Program-made: the position numbers and the translations under genes
Shown here: piece by piece, positions 42,108 through 50,793 of the stretch
Position numbering within the stretch: the first letter of the stretch is position 1
Layout: each line of letters opens with the position of its first letter
Notes under the pieces: generated by a model
Told to the model about the DNA's origin: nothing
Database searches by the model: none
The model's input: the letters and a program-made list of their open reading frames with translations, nothing else
Assembly (NCBI GenBank): GCA_963770155.1
Contig: CAVYOE010000001.1
Span: 1,364,001 to 1,428,000, forward strand
Direction of reading: 5' to 3'
Origin: CAVYOE01 sp963770155
GTDB lineage: Bacteria > Actinomycetota > Thermoleophilia > Solirubrobacterales > 70-9
DNA: 64,000 bases

Positions 42108-43309
42108 TTCCGCAAGGCTACTCCGCGGCCGCGGGCGGGCAGCTCCATTGCCCGCTCGTAGCCATCGATCATGCGCTCCGCCACGCGCTGCCAGGTGTAG
42201 AGCGCCGCCCGGCGCCGAGAGCGCTCCCGCAAGGCGTCCAGCCTGCCCTCGGCCTCGAGCGCTTCCCGGATGGAGCGGGCGATGTCGCCAGGGTCGGCCG
42301 GGTCGAACGTACCTTCGAGATCCCCGAGCAGCTCGGGCATCGAGGAGACGCCGCTGGCGATCACGGGCGCGTCGCACGACATCGCTTCGAGCACCGGCAG
42401 ACCGGCGCCCTCGTAGAGCGAGGGGTAGATGAACAGCTCGCAGCTGCGGTAGAGGGCGGCGAGAACGCGGTCGGGAACGAATCCCGTCAGCACCAGCTCG
42501 TTCGCCTCGATCCCGAGTTCGCGCGCAAACTGCTTGAGCTCGAGGCTGCGGACGATTCCGAGCTCGCAGGCGATCACCAGCTGGTGATCGCGCCGAAGCG
42601 GCTCCGGCAGCTGCGCGTAGGCGCGGATCGTCCCCTCGAGGTTCTTGCGGTAGTCGACTCCACCGACGTAGAGGAGGAACGACGGTCTGATCTTGCGCTG
42701 TTCGGCGCGGACGATCGATTCGGCTTCGGATCGGGATCCCACCAAGCGGGCGAAGTGATCGGAGACGCCGGTCTCGATCACCGTCAGCCGCTCCTCCGGG
42801 ATGTGGAGCAACTCGGCCGCGTCGTCGGCGGTCTGCTGCGAGATCGTCAGCACCTGGTCGGCCGCCCCGATCAGCCCGACGCGCGAGATCCAGATGGTCG
42901 AGTGGTTGCCCCATGCCTCGAGGTACTCCTCCCGCATCAGGAGCGGGATCAGGTCGAGCAGGGTGGTGACGAGGCGGCAATCGGCCTCGCGCGCCCAGAG
43001 CGGCCAGATCTCGTCGATCAGCAGCGGCATCTCGAACGGCGACATGACGTGGTAGATCGCCGGCAGCTCGCTGTTCTGGGGCTTGGAGGTCGTGTGGGCG
43101 CTCCGAACCTGACCGCCGACAACTCCCTCGAGTAGTTCCGGCAAGGGCAGCGTGGAGTCGATTCCGACCGTGCCGACCAGGTCGGGCTGTGCCTCGATCA
43201 GGGCCCGAACCTGCTCGGCCACCATTCGCTGAACGCCACGCTTGCCGTGGGAAAGGCTCTGCGCCCCGCGGGCGTCGAGCCAGACAGATTCATTGGTGAG
43301 GGGTGCCAT
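42104..43309 (-). CDS. GT4-family glycosyltransferase (paralogue of 49597-50793)
   Basis: A 401-residue GT-B enzyme. The N terminus SVWLDARGAQSLSHGKRGVQ is distinctive. The acceptor half contains TTLLDLIPLLMREEYLEAWG and the hinge VLTISQQTADDAAELL. The donor half has LLYVGGVDYRKNLEGTIRAY and the GT4 acidic motif FIYPSLYEGAGLPVLEAMSC. It is closely similar end to end to the 398-residue enzyme at 49597. Start and stop overlap neighbours on both sides, so epimerase and two GT4 genes form one operon. Confidence 0.9.
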   Translation of the reverse strand: MAPLTNESVWLDARGAQSLSHGKRGVQRMVAEQVRALIEAQPDLVGTVGIDSTLPLPELLEGVVGGQVRSAHTTSKPQNSELPAIYHVMSPFEMPLLIDEIWPLWAREADCRLVTTLLDLIPLLMREEYLEAWGNHSTIWISRVGLIGAADQVLTISQQTADDAAELLHIPEERLTVIETGVSDHFARLVGSRSEAESIVRAEQRKIRPSFLLYVGGVDYRKNLEGTIRAYAQLPEPLRRDHQLVIACELGIVRSLELKQFARELGIEANELVLTGFVPDRVLAALYRSCELFIYPSLYEGAGLPVLEAMSCDAPVIASGVSSMPELLGDLEGTFDPADPGDIARSIREALEAEGRLDALRERSRRRAALYTWQRVAERMIDGYERAMELPARGRGVALRK

Positions 43310-44550
43310 CAGGCGGGAGACGGGCTGGCCAGCAGCTTACGGTCCTCTTCGGTGAGGTCCCGGCCCGCGATCCGGCGGTGGTGGGCACGGTAGAGGCGGG
43401 CGGCGCGGTCGAAGCTGAACAGCTCCGCCCGCTCGCGGCCCCGCACGGCGAGGCTCGCGAGCAGCTCGTCCTCGGTCCATAGCCGCCGGATGCAGTCGGC
43501 GATCTGCTCGGGGCGGTCGGCGTCGAAGAGGAGCCCGGCGTCGCCGACCACGTCCGGGAGACAGGTGGCCCTCGAGGCCGCCACCGGGAGGCCCTCGGCG
43601 AAGGCCTCGGTCACCGGCAGCCCCCAACCCTCGAAGCGGCTGGGAAAGACAAGCGCGGTGGCGAGCCGGTAGAGGCCGCGGAGATCGGCGTTGCTGACGA
43701 AGCCGGGGAAGCTCACCGCCCCGCCCAGGTCCAGCTCTTCCATCCGCGTTTCGATCCGGCGGAACTGGTCGCGCTCCCGGCGTCCGGGACAAACCAGCGA
43801 AGCCTCGATCCCGTCGCGATCGCGCAGCAGCGCCAGTGCCTCGAGCAGCCTCTCGTGATTCTTGTGGGGCCAGGTCTGGGCCGGGTAGAGGAGGAAGCGG
43901 TCGGGCAACGACAGCCGCGAGCGCAGCCGGCCCAACTCATCTTCGCTCGGCTCGGGTTCGCCTGAGAAGACCGAGCCGAGCGTGACCACAGACACCCTCT
44001 CCGGCGCGAGTCCGTACTGCTCGATCAGGTCACGGCGACCCCAGGAGGCCATCGCCACCACGGCCTCCGCGGCCTCACAGTGGGTCCGGTAGACGATCTC
44101 GCGACGGGCGCGTGAGCGATCGCTGAACAGATCGGGGAGATGCAGGTGCTGGAGGTCGCGGGGCTCGTACAGGGTCGGGATCTCGGTCAGGAACGCCTCC
44201 TGGATCGGCAGGTGGACGACCTCGACCCCGGCGCGCTCGGCGGTCCCGTCCGAGCTGATCACGGCCCGCTCGAGGCCGTTCGGTGGAAGTCGCTCGCGCA
44301 GCCCCCGCAGCAGCCGCGGCAGGCCGGCCTGCCCGGGGAACTCCATCCTCGTGTGCAGGATTCGGCAGCGGCCGCCGAGGTGCGGTGCGATCCAGCCGTC
44401 GTGGTCGGGATGGGCGAGGAAGAGGTACTCCTCGTCCCCGTCCTCGAGCCGCGAGAGCGCGCCGGCAAGTCCGACGATCGCCTGCTCGATCCCGCCGAAG
44501 AGCCCGCCGGGCATCCGAGCGTCGATGCATACACGCAGGGGATTCGCCAC
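43309..44550 (-). CDS. GT4-family glycosyltransferase
   Basis: A 413-residue GT-B retaining transferase. LRVCIDARMPGGLFGGIEQA is the Gly-rich acceptor loop. EAVVAMASWGRRDLIEQYGL marks the hinge. FLLYPAQTWPHKNHERLLEA and LVFPSRFEGWGLPVTEAFAE (EGWGLP, the EX7E acidic motif) form the donor site, as in WbaZ/WbdB-like mannosyl- or rhamnosyltransferases. The GTG start at 44550 heads a three-gene minus-strand operon with a TACGCT box 11 bases upstream. It differs clearly from the paralogous GT4 pair. Confidence 0.9.
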   Translation of the reverse strand: MANPLRVCIDARMPGGLFGGIEQAIVGLAGALSRLEDGDEEYLFLAHPDHDGWIAPHLGGRCRILHTRMEFPGQAGLPRLLRGLRERLPPNGLERAVISSDGTAERAGVEVVHLPIQEAFLTEIPTLYEPRDLQHLHLPDLFSDRSRARREIVYRTHCEAAEAVVAMASWGRRDLIEQYGLAPERVSVVTLGSVFSGEPEPSEDELGRLRSRLSLPDRFLLYPAQTWPHKNHERLLEALALLRDRDGIEASLVCPGRRERDQFRRIETRMEELDLGGAVSFPGFVSNADLRGLYRLATALVFPSRFEGWGLPVTEAFAEGLPVAASRATCLPDVVGDAGLLFDADRPEQIADCIRRLWTEDELLASLAVRGRERAELFSFDRAARLYRAHHRRIAGRDLTEEDRKLLASPSPA

Positions 44551-44561
44551 GAGGATGCGGG

Positions 44562-44567
44562 AGCGTA
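44562..44567 (-). promoter_or_regulatory. Candidate -10 box (TACGCT) for the GT4-GT4-epimerase operon
   Basis: TACGCT on the minus strand ends 11 bases before the GTG at 44550, giving a predicted leader of only a few bases. Confidence 0.35.
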
Positions 44568-44605
44568 GATGACCGACACCCCCCGGATTGCCAACCGTCG
44601 GCCGC

Positions 44606-44611
44606 TACCGT
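44606..44611 (+). promoter_or_regulatory. Candidate -10 box (TACCGT) for the ABC exporter operon
   Basis: TACCGT ends eight bases before the ATG at 44620. It supports that start over an in-frame ATG at 44569, which lies upstream of the box. Confidence 0.35.
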
Positions 44612-44619
44612 GTGCGCCC

Positions 44620-45468
44620 ATGAGCACCGCTGCACCAGGCGTCGCAGAGGCGCCCGAAGTCGTGATCCGCCCGCCGTCGCGATTGAGTGCGCTCGACTTC
44701 GGCGAGCTCTGGGAGCACCGCGAGTTGATCTATTTCCTGACGAAGCGCGAGCTCCAGATCCGTTACAAGCAGAGCTTCTTCGGGGTCAGCTGGGCGCTGT
44801 TTCAGCCCCTGGTTCTCGGATTCATCTTCGCTTTCTTCATCGGCAAGGCACTGACGATCCCGGTCGAGATCGACTACGCCGTCTACGCGGTCGCCGGACT
44901 GGTCCCCTGGCTGTTCACTGCGCAGGCGATCACCAACTCGGCCAGCAGCCTGGTTCAGGACTCCGCTCTCATCTCAAAGGTCTATTTCCCTCGCCTCGCA
45001 CTGCCGATCGCAAAGGCCGCGAGCCTGCTGGTCGACCTGGTGCTGGCGATCGGAGTGGTGATCCTGCTGGCGCTGGCCTACGGAGTGGAGATCCAGCCCG
45101 AAGTCGTCCTGGTCCCGGCGTTCCTGCTGCTCGGAGTGGTGACCACTTTCGCCGCGGGCGCGCTGCTGGCGGCGATCAACGTCAAATACCGCGACGTTCA
45201 GCTCGTGGTTCCGATGCTGGTGACGATGATGCTGTTCATCTCCCCGATCATCTATCCGACGACGGAGCTCGTCGAGGGGAACCTGATCTATCTCTACGCG
45301 ATCAATCCGTTGGTCACGGTGCTCGACGGGATGCGCTGGGCGATGTTCGGGACGACGCTGCCACCCGACGGCGCGATCGTGATTTCGATCGCCACTGCCC
45401 TGGTTCTCACCGTCGTCGCCCTCTTCTACTTCAAGAGCACCGAGCACTACTTCGCCGATCTCGTATGA
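44620..45468 (+). CDS. Wzm/TagG-type polysaccharide ABC exporter permease
   Basis: A 282-residue ABC-2 permease with six hydrophobic segments. ELIYFLTKRELQIRYKQSFF and GVSWALFQPLVLGFIFAFFI are the family coupling region. YAINPLVTVLDGMRWAMFG near the C terminus is typical of O-antigen and teichoic-acid exporters. It would flip undecaprenyl-pyrophosphate-linked polymer to the outer face. An in-frame ATG at 44569 with GGGAG upstream is an alternative start that would add 17 residues. The TGA overlaps the ATPase ATG (ATGA), so the transporter halves are translated together. Confidence 0.92.
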   Translation: MSTAAPGVAEAPEVVIRPPSRLSALDFGELWEHRELIYFLTKRELQIRYKQSFFGVSWALFQPLVLGFIFAFFIGKALTIPVEIDYAVYAVAGLVPWLFTAQAITNSASSLVQDSALISKVYFPRLALPIAKAASLLVDLVLAIGVVILLALAYGVEIQPEVVLVPAFLLLGVVTTFAAGALLAAINVKYRDVQLVVPMLVTMMLFISPIIYPTTELVEGNLIYLYAINPLVTVLDGMRWAMFGTTLPPDGAIVISIATALVLTVVALFYFKSTEHYFADLV

Positions 45469-46751
45469 GCAACGAGATCGCGATTCAGGCCGAGAACCTC
45501 GGCAAGTGCTTCCGGATCGGCGGCGATGGTGCCGCCTATCAGCTCCTGACCGAGAAGCTGACCGCCCAGTTCAAGTCGTTCGGGCGGCGCCCGAAGCAGC
45601 AGGACTTCTGGGCGTTGCGGGATGTCAGCTTCGAAGTGAAGCGCGGCGAGACCTTCGGCGTGATCGGCCACAACGGCGCCGGCAAGAGCACCCTGCTCAA
45701 GATCCTCTCGCGGATCACACCGCCGACCGAGGGCACGGCGCGGCTTCGCGGGCGGGTCGGGGCGCTGCTCGAGGTCGGCACCGGTTTCCATCCCGAACTC
45801 ACCGGTCGGGAAAACGTGTTCCTGAACGGCGCCATCCTCAACATGACCAGGCGAGAGATCCAGGCGAAGTTCGACGAGATCGTCGAGTTCGCCGACATCG
45901 GTCCGTTCATCGACACGCCGGTGAAGCGCTACTCGAGCGGGATGCAGATGCGGCTGGCGTTCTCGGTCGCCGCCCACCTCGAGCCCGAGATCCTGGTGAT
46001 TGACGAGGTCCTTTCGGTCGGCGACACCGCCTTCCAGGAGAAATGCCTCGGCCGAATGGAAACTGCGGCGGGCGAGGGTCGGACCGTTGTCTTCATCAGC
46101 CACAACCTCGCCTCGGTCCGCGGGCTCTGCGACCGCGCGATCATGCTTTCGGGCGGGCAGATCAAGGCGGAGGGCCCGGTCGGCGAGGTGATCGACACCT
46201 ACGTCGGCGACATCCTCACCACCTCTGATCAGAACCTGGCCGAGATGGAGAACCGCACAGGCGACGGCCGGCTGCGATTCACCGACCTGCACCTCGAACG
46301 CGACGGTCACATCATCGACAGCCCCTCGAGCGGCACCGACTTCGACATCGTGGTCAGCTTCGAGACCGCCGAGGGTGAGTCGATTCGCAACCCCAACTTC
46401 GGCATCATCGTGGCGGCCCAGGGGGAGGACAAGCCGCTGATCAATCTCTATTCGGAAACCGCCGGCGCCACCTTCCCCGAGATCCCGGCCGCCGGACAGG
46501 TGCGTTGCCGGATTCACCGCTGTCCGCTGCCCGCCGGCCAGTACTACATCGGCGTCTGGTCGGACACCAACCAGGTGATGCTGGACGCGGTGACGCGAGC
46601 CGCAGACCTCACCGTCGGGGGCGGCGACTACTACGGCTCGGGCCGCGAGCCGATCGGACCGCGGACGGTCCTCGTCGAGCACGAATGGTCGCTCGGCTCC
46701 GGCCAGGCAAGCGCTACGGCCACGGCCCCGGCGACGATCGAGGTCCGGTGA
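45465..46751 (+). CDS. Wzt-type polysaccharide ABC exporter ATPase with C-terminal carbohydrate-recognition-like domain
   Basis: A 428-residue ATPase. The nucleotide-binding domain (1-250) has Walker A GVIGHNGAGKSTLLKIL, the YSSGMQMRLAFSVAA signature, Walker B ILVIDEVLSVGD and VVFISHNLASV. Residues about 255-420 form a beta-rich extension (LRFTDLHLERDGHIIDSPSS, PLPAGQYYIGVW) in the position of the Wzt C-terminal domain, which in E. coli O8/O9a recognises the capped non-reducing end of the glycan. That suggests export waits for a terminal modification. It overlaps the methyltransferase start by four bases (GTGA), which fits a capping partner. Confidence 0.9.
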   Translation: MSNEIAIQAENLGKCFRIGGDGAAYQLLTEKLTAQFKSFGRRPKQQDFWALRDVSFEVKRGETFGVIGHNGAGKSTLLKILSRITPPTEGTARLRGRVGALLEVGTGFHPELTGRENVFLNGAILNMTRREIQAKFDEIVEFADIGPFIDTPVKRYSSGMQMRLAFSVAAHLEPEILVIDEVLSVGDTAFQEKCLGRMETAAGEGRTVVFISHNLASVRGLCDRAIMLSGGQIKAEGPVGEVIDTYVGDILTTSDQNLAEMENRTGDGRLRFTDLHLERDGHIIDSPSSGTDFDIVVSFETAEGESIRNPNFGIIVAAQGEDKPLINLYSETAGATFPEIPAAGQVRCRIHRCPLPAGQYYIGVWSDTNQVMLDAVTRAADLTVGGGDYYGSGREPIGPRTVLVEHEWSLGSGQASATATAPATIEVR

Positions 46752-47428
46752 GCGGTCCCGCCGAGGCAGTCGGGGAGCCGGAGCTCGGCGACACCGAGCT
46801 GGCGGCCGAGGTAGTCGAGCACCGAGGCGCGTTCCAGAAGCCTGCCGAGCTGGCCGAGCTCCTCTCCATGGTGCGCGAGCGGCGACCGCGGACGGTGGTC
46901 GAGATCGGCACCTTCAAGGGGGGCACGCTCTACGGCTGGTGCCGGGTCGCCCACCCCGAGGCGGTCCTGGTCACCGTCGATCTCCCCGGCGGCCTCTTCG
47001 GAGGCGGCTACAGCCGGTGGGAGGGCCGGCGGTTCCGCCGCTACGGCCTGCCCGGCCAGCGCGTCCACACCCTTCGGCGCGACTCGCACGATCCAGACAC
47101 GGTCGAGAAGGTGCGCGAGCTGCTCGAAGGGAGCCCGATCGATTTTTTGATGATCGACGGCGACCACACATATGAAGGGGTGAAGCGGGACTGGGAGCTG
47201 TACGAGCCGCTGGTCGCACCGGGTGGCCTGATCGCGCTGCACGACATCGTCGAGCACGACCAGTCGCCACTGTGCAAGGTGGACGAGTTCTGGAGCGAGC
47301 TCGCCGGCGATCACGAAACTCGCCAGATCGCGCATTCCGGCGAGGACCGGGGACTGGGGCGCTGGGGCGGCATCGGCGTCGTGTTCAAGGGCGGGACTGC
47401 AAAAGACGGGACCATCAAGGGTGGATGA
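46748..47428 (+). CDS. Class I SAM methyltransferase (CmcI / Methyltransf_24-like)
   Basis: A 226-residue methyltransferase. TVVEIGTFKGGTLYGWCRVA is the SAM-binding motif. FLMIDGDHTYEGVKRDWELY supplies the acidic metal-binding cluster common to CmcI-like and rhamnosyl O-methyltransferases, and APGGLIALHDIVEHDQSP completes the fold. It starts at GTG 46748, inside the end of the exporter ATPase gene, and overlaps the next methyltransferase by eight bases. The context suggests O-methylation of the exported glycan, possibly as a chain terminator (inference). Confidence 0.82.
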   Translation: MSGPAEAVGEPELGDTELAAEVVEHRGAFQKPAELAELLSMVRERRPRTVVEIGTFKGGTLYGWCRVAHPEAVLVTVDLPGGLFGGGYSRWEGRRFRRYGLPGQRVHTLRRDSHDPDTVEKVRELLEGSPIDFLMIDGDHTYEGVKRDWELYEPLVAPGGLIALHDIVEHDQSPLCKVDEFWSELAGDHETRQIAHSGEDRGLGRWGGIGVVFKGGTAKDGTIKGG

Positions 47429-48227
47429 CCTGCGGGCGCGGGTCGAGGCGGCCGGCGACTGGTTCCACTCGATCGACCTCGGAGGAGGCGTCATCACCCC
47501 GGGGCGCAAGGACCCCGAGTGGCTGCGGGGGGAGCTCGAACGTCTGCACCTGCCCGACCTGACGGGCAAGAGCGTGCTCGACATCGGGGCCTACGACGGC
47601 TACTACTCGTTTGCCGCCGAGCGCATGGGCGCCGAGAGGGTGGTCGCCCTCGACCATTGGGTCTGGTCATGCGACATGGGGGGCTTCATGGCCTACCGGG
47701 AGAAGCAGATCGCCGCCGGGCTTCCGGTCGAGCCGGCCGAGTCCCTCCCCTTCTGGCGCCCGGACGATTTGCCTGGGCGCCGCCCCTTCGATCTCGCCCG
47801 GGAGGCGCTGGGCAGCCAGGTCGAGGTCGTTGTCGGGGACCTGCTCGACCCGGACTTCGATCTCGAGGCGCTCGGCAGCTTCGACGTGGTCCTCTACCTC
47901 GGCGTCCTGTACCACGTGCGGCACCCGCTGTTGGCGCTGGAACGGGTCGCCGCGGTGACCGAAGGCACCGCGATCATCGAGACGGAGGCCGAGGAGTTCC
48001 GCGCCTCCGGGGACACTCGCCTGTGCCGCTTCATCGAGGGTGACGAGCTCAACCACGACCCCAGCAACTTCTGGACCTTCAACCGGGCGGCATTGGAGGC
48101 GATCTGTCGCACGGCGGGCTTCGGCCGGGTCGTGATGCAGCCGGTCCCGGGGCGCTTCGGTCCTCGTGCCGCCGCAATGGCGCGCGGCTCGGCCCGCTAC
48201 CGCGCCGTGGTCCACGCGCACCGCTGA
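47421..48227 (+). CDS. SAM methyltransferase (CmoB/DUF1698-like)
   Basis: A 268-residue protein with the arrangement of the DUF1698/CmoB superfamily: WFHSIDLGGGVITPG, SVLDIGAYDGYYSFAAERMG (SAM loop), VVALDHWVW and FDVVLYLGVLYHVRHPLLAL. CmoB itself acts on tRNA, but members in glycan loci act on sugars, and the location after a Wzt-type ATPase and another methyltransferase favours the glycan role. The GTG start lies within the previous gene. It ends seven bases before the 3' end of the convergent GT2 gene. Confidence 0.82.
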   Translation: MDDLRARVEAAGDWFHSIDLGGGVITPGRKDPEWLRGELERLHLPDLTGKSVLDIGAYDGYYSFAAERMGAERVVALDHWVWSCDMGGFMAYREKQIAAGLPVEPAESLPFWRPDDLPGRRPFDLAREALGSQVEVVVGDLLDPDFDLEALGSFDVVLYLGVLYHVRHPLLALERVAAVTEGTAIIETEAEEFRASGDTRLCRFIEGDELNHDPSNFWTFNRAALEAICRTAGFGRVVMQPVPGRFGPRAAAMARGSARYRAVVHAHR

Positions 48228-48234
48228 AGTCCCG

Positions 48235-49230
48235 CTAGGCGTCTCCCTCCGCGGGCGGGTACTCGCTGCGCAGGACCGATTCGAACTCGCCGGCGGTGAT
48301 TGCGCGCGACGGGTGGATCTGCCGGCGCTTGCGCAAGATGCGCGGCAGGGAGCCCAGGAAAGAGCCGTATGCACGGAACAGAGCCCCGACATATCCATGG
48401 ACGCGCGCCGTCCGCAGCTGATGGGCCTGGTAGCGCAGGATCTTCGGGGCCGCGCGCCACAGCAGCGATCCGGGAAAGTCCTTGACCAGCGTCACCAGCG
48501 GATTCCGCAAGACGTAGAAGCGGGTCGGGTCCGAGTCCGGCTCCGCGGTTCCGCCGCGGACGTGGAAGGCGGCTACGTCGGGAACGTAGATCCCCGAGTA
48601 GCCCGCGAGCACCATCCGCAGGCAGAGGTCGGCGTCTTCGCAATAGAGGAAGTAGTCGGGGTCGAAGCCCCCCGCCCGCTCGACGGCCGCTCGCCGGTAG
48701 AGGACTGCGGCGGCGCTGGCGACCGCGATCTCCTCCCGCCGGTCGTACTGGCCGACGTCCTCCTGGTCGATTCCACGCGGCGCGAACCTGCCGCACGTGT
48801 AGAGGTCCTGTCCGGCCTGCTCGAGCACGCCCCGCTCCCGGAATCGCATGATCTTTCCTGTGGCGAACCCTGCCGCGGGATTGCGGTCGAGCTCCGCCAC
48901 CAGGCGCTCGAGCCAATCATCGGAGAGCTCGAGATCGTTGTTGATCAAGGCGATGTACTCCCCGCTGCTGGCCTCGATCCCCCGGTTGGCTGCAACCGGA
49001 AAGCCGGCGTTCTCCCCGATCTCGACCGTCCGGGCCTGCGGCCACTCTCGGCGCAGGTAGTCGAGTGAGTCGTCGCTGGAGCCGTTGTCGACGACGGTTA
49101 TGTCGAAGTCGCGAAAGCTCTGCTCCCCAAGCGTGCGCATGACCAGCTCCAGGTAGACGAGTCCGTTCCTGGGGGTGGCGCCGTCCCGATTGGGGATCAC
49201 CACCGAGACCTTGGGCGCGGCGCGATCCAT
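48235..49230 (-). CDS. GT2-family glycosyltransferase (rhamnosyltransferase-like)
   Basis: A 331-residue GT-A enzyme. KVSVVIPNRDGATPRNGLVY and ITVVDNGSSDDSLDYLRREW bind the nucleotide, IALINNDLELSDDWLERLVA is the metal motif, and DPDYFLYCEDADLCLRMVLA is the ED acceptor motif. The overall pattern is that of WbbL/RfbF-type rhamnosyltransferases. The C-terminal 80 residues carry a basic amphipathic region (LRYQAHQLRTARVHGYVGAL) that may lie on the membrane. The ATG at 49230 is only 37 bases from the divergent GTG at 49268. Confidence 0.88.
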   Translation of the reverse strand: MDRAAPKVSVVIPNRDGATPRNGLVYLELVMRTLGEQSFRDFDITVVDNGSSDDSLDYLRREWPQARTVEIGENAGFPVAANRGIEASSGEYIALINNDLELSDDWLERLVAELDRNPAAGFATGKIMRFRERGVLEQAGQDLYTCGRFAPRGIDQEDVGQYDRREEIAVASAAAVLYRRAAVERAGGFDPDYFLYCEDADLCLRMVLAGYSGIYVPDVAAFHVRGGTAEPDSDPTRFYVLRNPLVTLVKDFPGSLLWRAAPKILRYQAHQLRTARVHGYVGALFRAYGSFLGSLPRILRKRRQIHPSRAITAGEFESVLRSEYPPAEGDA

Positions 49231-49267
49231 CCGCGAAGCGTTAACAGATAGGGGGGGAAGTAACCTT

Positions 49268-49600
49268 GTGCGCGAGTCCAGCACGATCAAACCTGCGATC
49301 GAACTGACGATGGAACCCGACCAACAACAGAGCCGCAGCAACCCGATTCGAAGCGCGGTATCGGCGATTCTGACCCGCATCCGCCGGGCCTTCGGAGTCT
49401 TCCTGCAGCTCGTTCAGCGCGACCAGCTGGTCGAGCTGAGCAGCGAGACCCGGCGCCTGGGAGCCGCGTCGGTGGAGGCCTCGACCTACGTCGGCGGCGA
49501 GCTGCAGGCGATCGAGACGAGGCTGGCCCGGCTCGAAGAGGAGATCGCGGCCATCCGGCGTGCGCTGGAGGAGCAAGGTAAGAGCCTCGAGCTGAGATGA
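49268..49600 (+). CDS. Small coiled-coil protein coupled to a GT4 gene
   Basis: A 110-residue protein. The N-terminal half is basic with an amphipathic helix (IRSAVSAILTRIRRAFGVFL). The C-terminal half is a heptad-rich coiled coil (LQAIETRLARLEEEIAAIRR). The GTG start is supported by GGGGGGAAG about eight bases upstream; an ATG at 49310 is the alternative. Its TGA overlaps the ATG of the following GT4 gene (ATGA), so it is translated with that enzyme. I know no family. It may be a scaffold or spacer for the glycosyltransferase complex (inference). Confidence 0.6.
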   Translation: MRESSTIKPAIELTMEPDQQQSRSNPIRSAVSAILTRIRRAFGVFLQLVQRDQLVELSSETRRLGAASVEASTYVGGELQAIETRLARLEEEIAAIRRALEEQGKSLELR

Positions 49601-50793
49601 GCATCCCCAGCGGGGCGGTCTGGCTCGACGCCAGGGCACCCCAGAGCGCCATCCACGCGGAGCGTGGCATCGCGCGTTTCGTCGCAGAACACACCCGGGC
49701 CCTGGTCGAGGTCGCGCCGGACGCGATCGGGGCGGTCGGATTCGACCCGGATCAGCCGCTGTCCGAATCGCATCTGCAGCTGCAGCCGACCGGGAAGCTG
49801 AAGCCCCACGGAGACCGGCTTCCCGAGGGCATGCCGAAGCCGCTGATCTACCACGTCTGCTCCCCGTTCGAGACCCCTCTTCAGTACGAGCACATTTACC
49901 CGGTCTGGGCCCGCGACTCGGACTGCAAACTGGTGGTCACCCTCTACGACCTGATCCCGCTGGTGATGCGGGATGTCTACCTCGATGGTTGGGCCTGGGG
50001 AGCGATGGGTGTCTCCTGGCAGGCGCGCCTCGGCCTGATCCGGTCCGCGGACCGGATCGTGGCGATCTCGGGCCACACCGCCGAGGACGCGACCAGATAC
50101 CTGGGCATCCCGGAAGAGCGGATCACGGTGATCGAGAGCGGGGTCACGTCCCGGCTGCCCTCGCTGGTCGGGTCGAGGTCCGAGGCGGAGGCGGCGGTCC
50201 GGGCCCGCTTCAGCAAGATCCGCCCCGGCTTTCTGCTCTACGTCGGCGGCACCGACCCGCGCAAGAACATGCAGGGAGCGATCCACGCCTACGCGCTGCT
50301 GCCCGAGGAACTGCGTGCGCGGCACCAGCTTGTGCTCACCTGCAGGCTGGGGAGGATCGAGAAGCTGGGGCTGATCAAGCAAGCGTGGAGCCTCGGGATC
50401 CGGCCCCGCGATCTGCTGGTCACCGGCTACGTCACCGACGAGGAGCTCGCGACGCTCTACGGGAGCTGCGAGCTCTTCCTCTTCCCCTCCCTGTATGAGG
50501 GCGCCGGCCTGCCGATCCTGGAGGCGATGGCCTGCGGCGCACCGGTCGCGGCCAGCAACAACTCCTCGATCCCCGAGCTTCTCGGCGATCCCGAGGCGAC
50601 CTTTGATCCGGCGGACCCCGAGGAGGTCGCGCGGTCGGTCAGTGCGGTGCTCACCGACCCGGCGGCGCTCGAACGGCTGCGCGCCCGCTCGCTCGAGCGG
50701 GCGCCGCAGTTCACCTGGGAGCGGGTGGCCGAGCGGACGCTTCCGGCCTACGAGGGCGCGATCGAAGCCGAGCCCCGTCTCAGCCTCGCGTGA
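49597..50793 (+). CDS. GT4-family glycosyltransferase (paralogue of 42104-43309)
   Basis: A 398-residue GT-B transferase whose start (AVWLDARAPQSAIHAERGIA), centre (VTLYDLIPLVMRDVYLDGW, IVAISGHTAEDATRYLGIPE) and donor half (FLLYVGGTDPRKNMQGAIHA, FLFPSLYEGAGLPILEAMAC) match the enzyme at 42104 along the whole length. The pair probably add related sugars or successive residues of the same polymer. It follows the small coiled-coil gene with a 4-base overlap. Its last 14 bases overlap the convergent methyltransferase gene. Confidence 0.9.
   Translation: MSIPSGAVWLDARAPQSAIHAERGIARFVAEHTRALVEVAPDAIGAVGFDPDQPLSESHLQLQPTGKLKPHGDRLPEGMPKPLIYHVCSPFETPLQYEHIYPVWARDSDCKLVVTLYDLIPLVMRDVYLDGWAWGAMGVSWQARLGLIRSADRIVAISGHTAEDATRYLGIPEERITVIESGVTSRLPSLVGSRSEAEAAVRARFSKIRPGFLLYVGGTDPRKNMQGAIHAYALLPEELRARHQLVLTCRLGRIEKLGLIKQAWSLGIRPRDLLVTGYVTDEELATLYGSCELFLFPSLYEGAGLPILEAMACGAPVAASNNSSIPELLGDPEATFDPADPEEVARSVSAVLTDPAALERLRARSLERAPQFTWERVAERTLPAYEGAIEAEPRLSLA

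Noticed and set aside
44569..44619. Upstream ATG with GGGAG as start of the exporter permease
   Set aside because: It lies upstream of the TACCGT promoter box and adds 17 residues unlike the family; kept only as an alternative.
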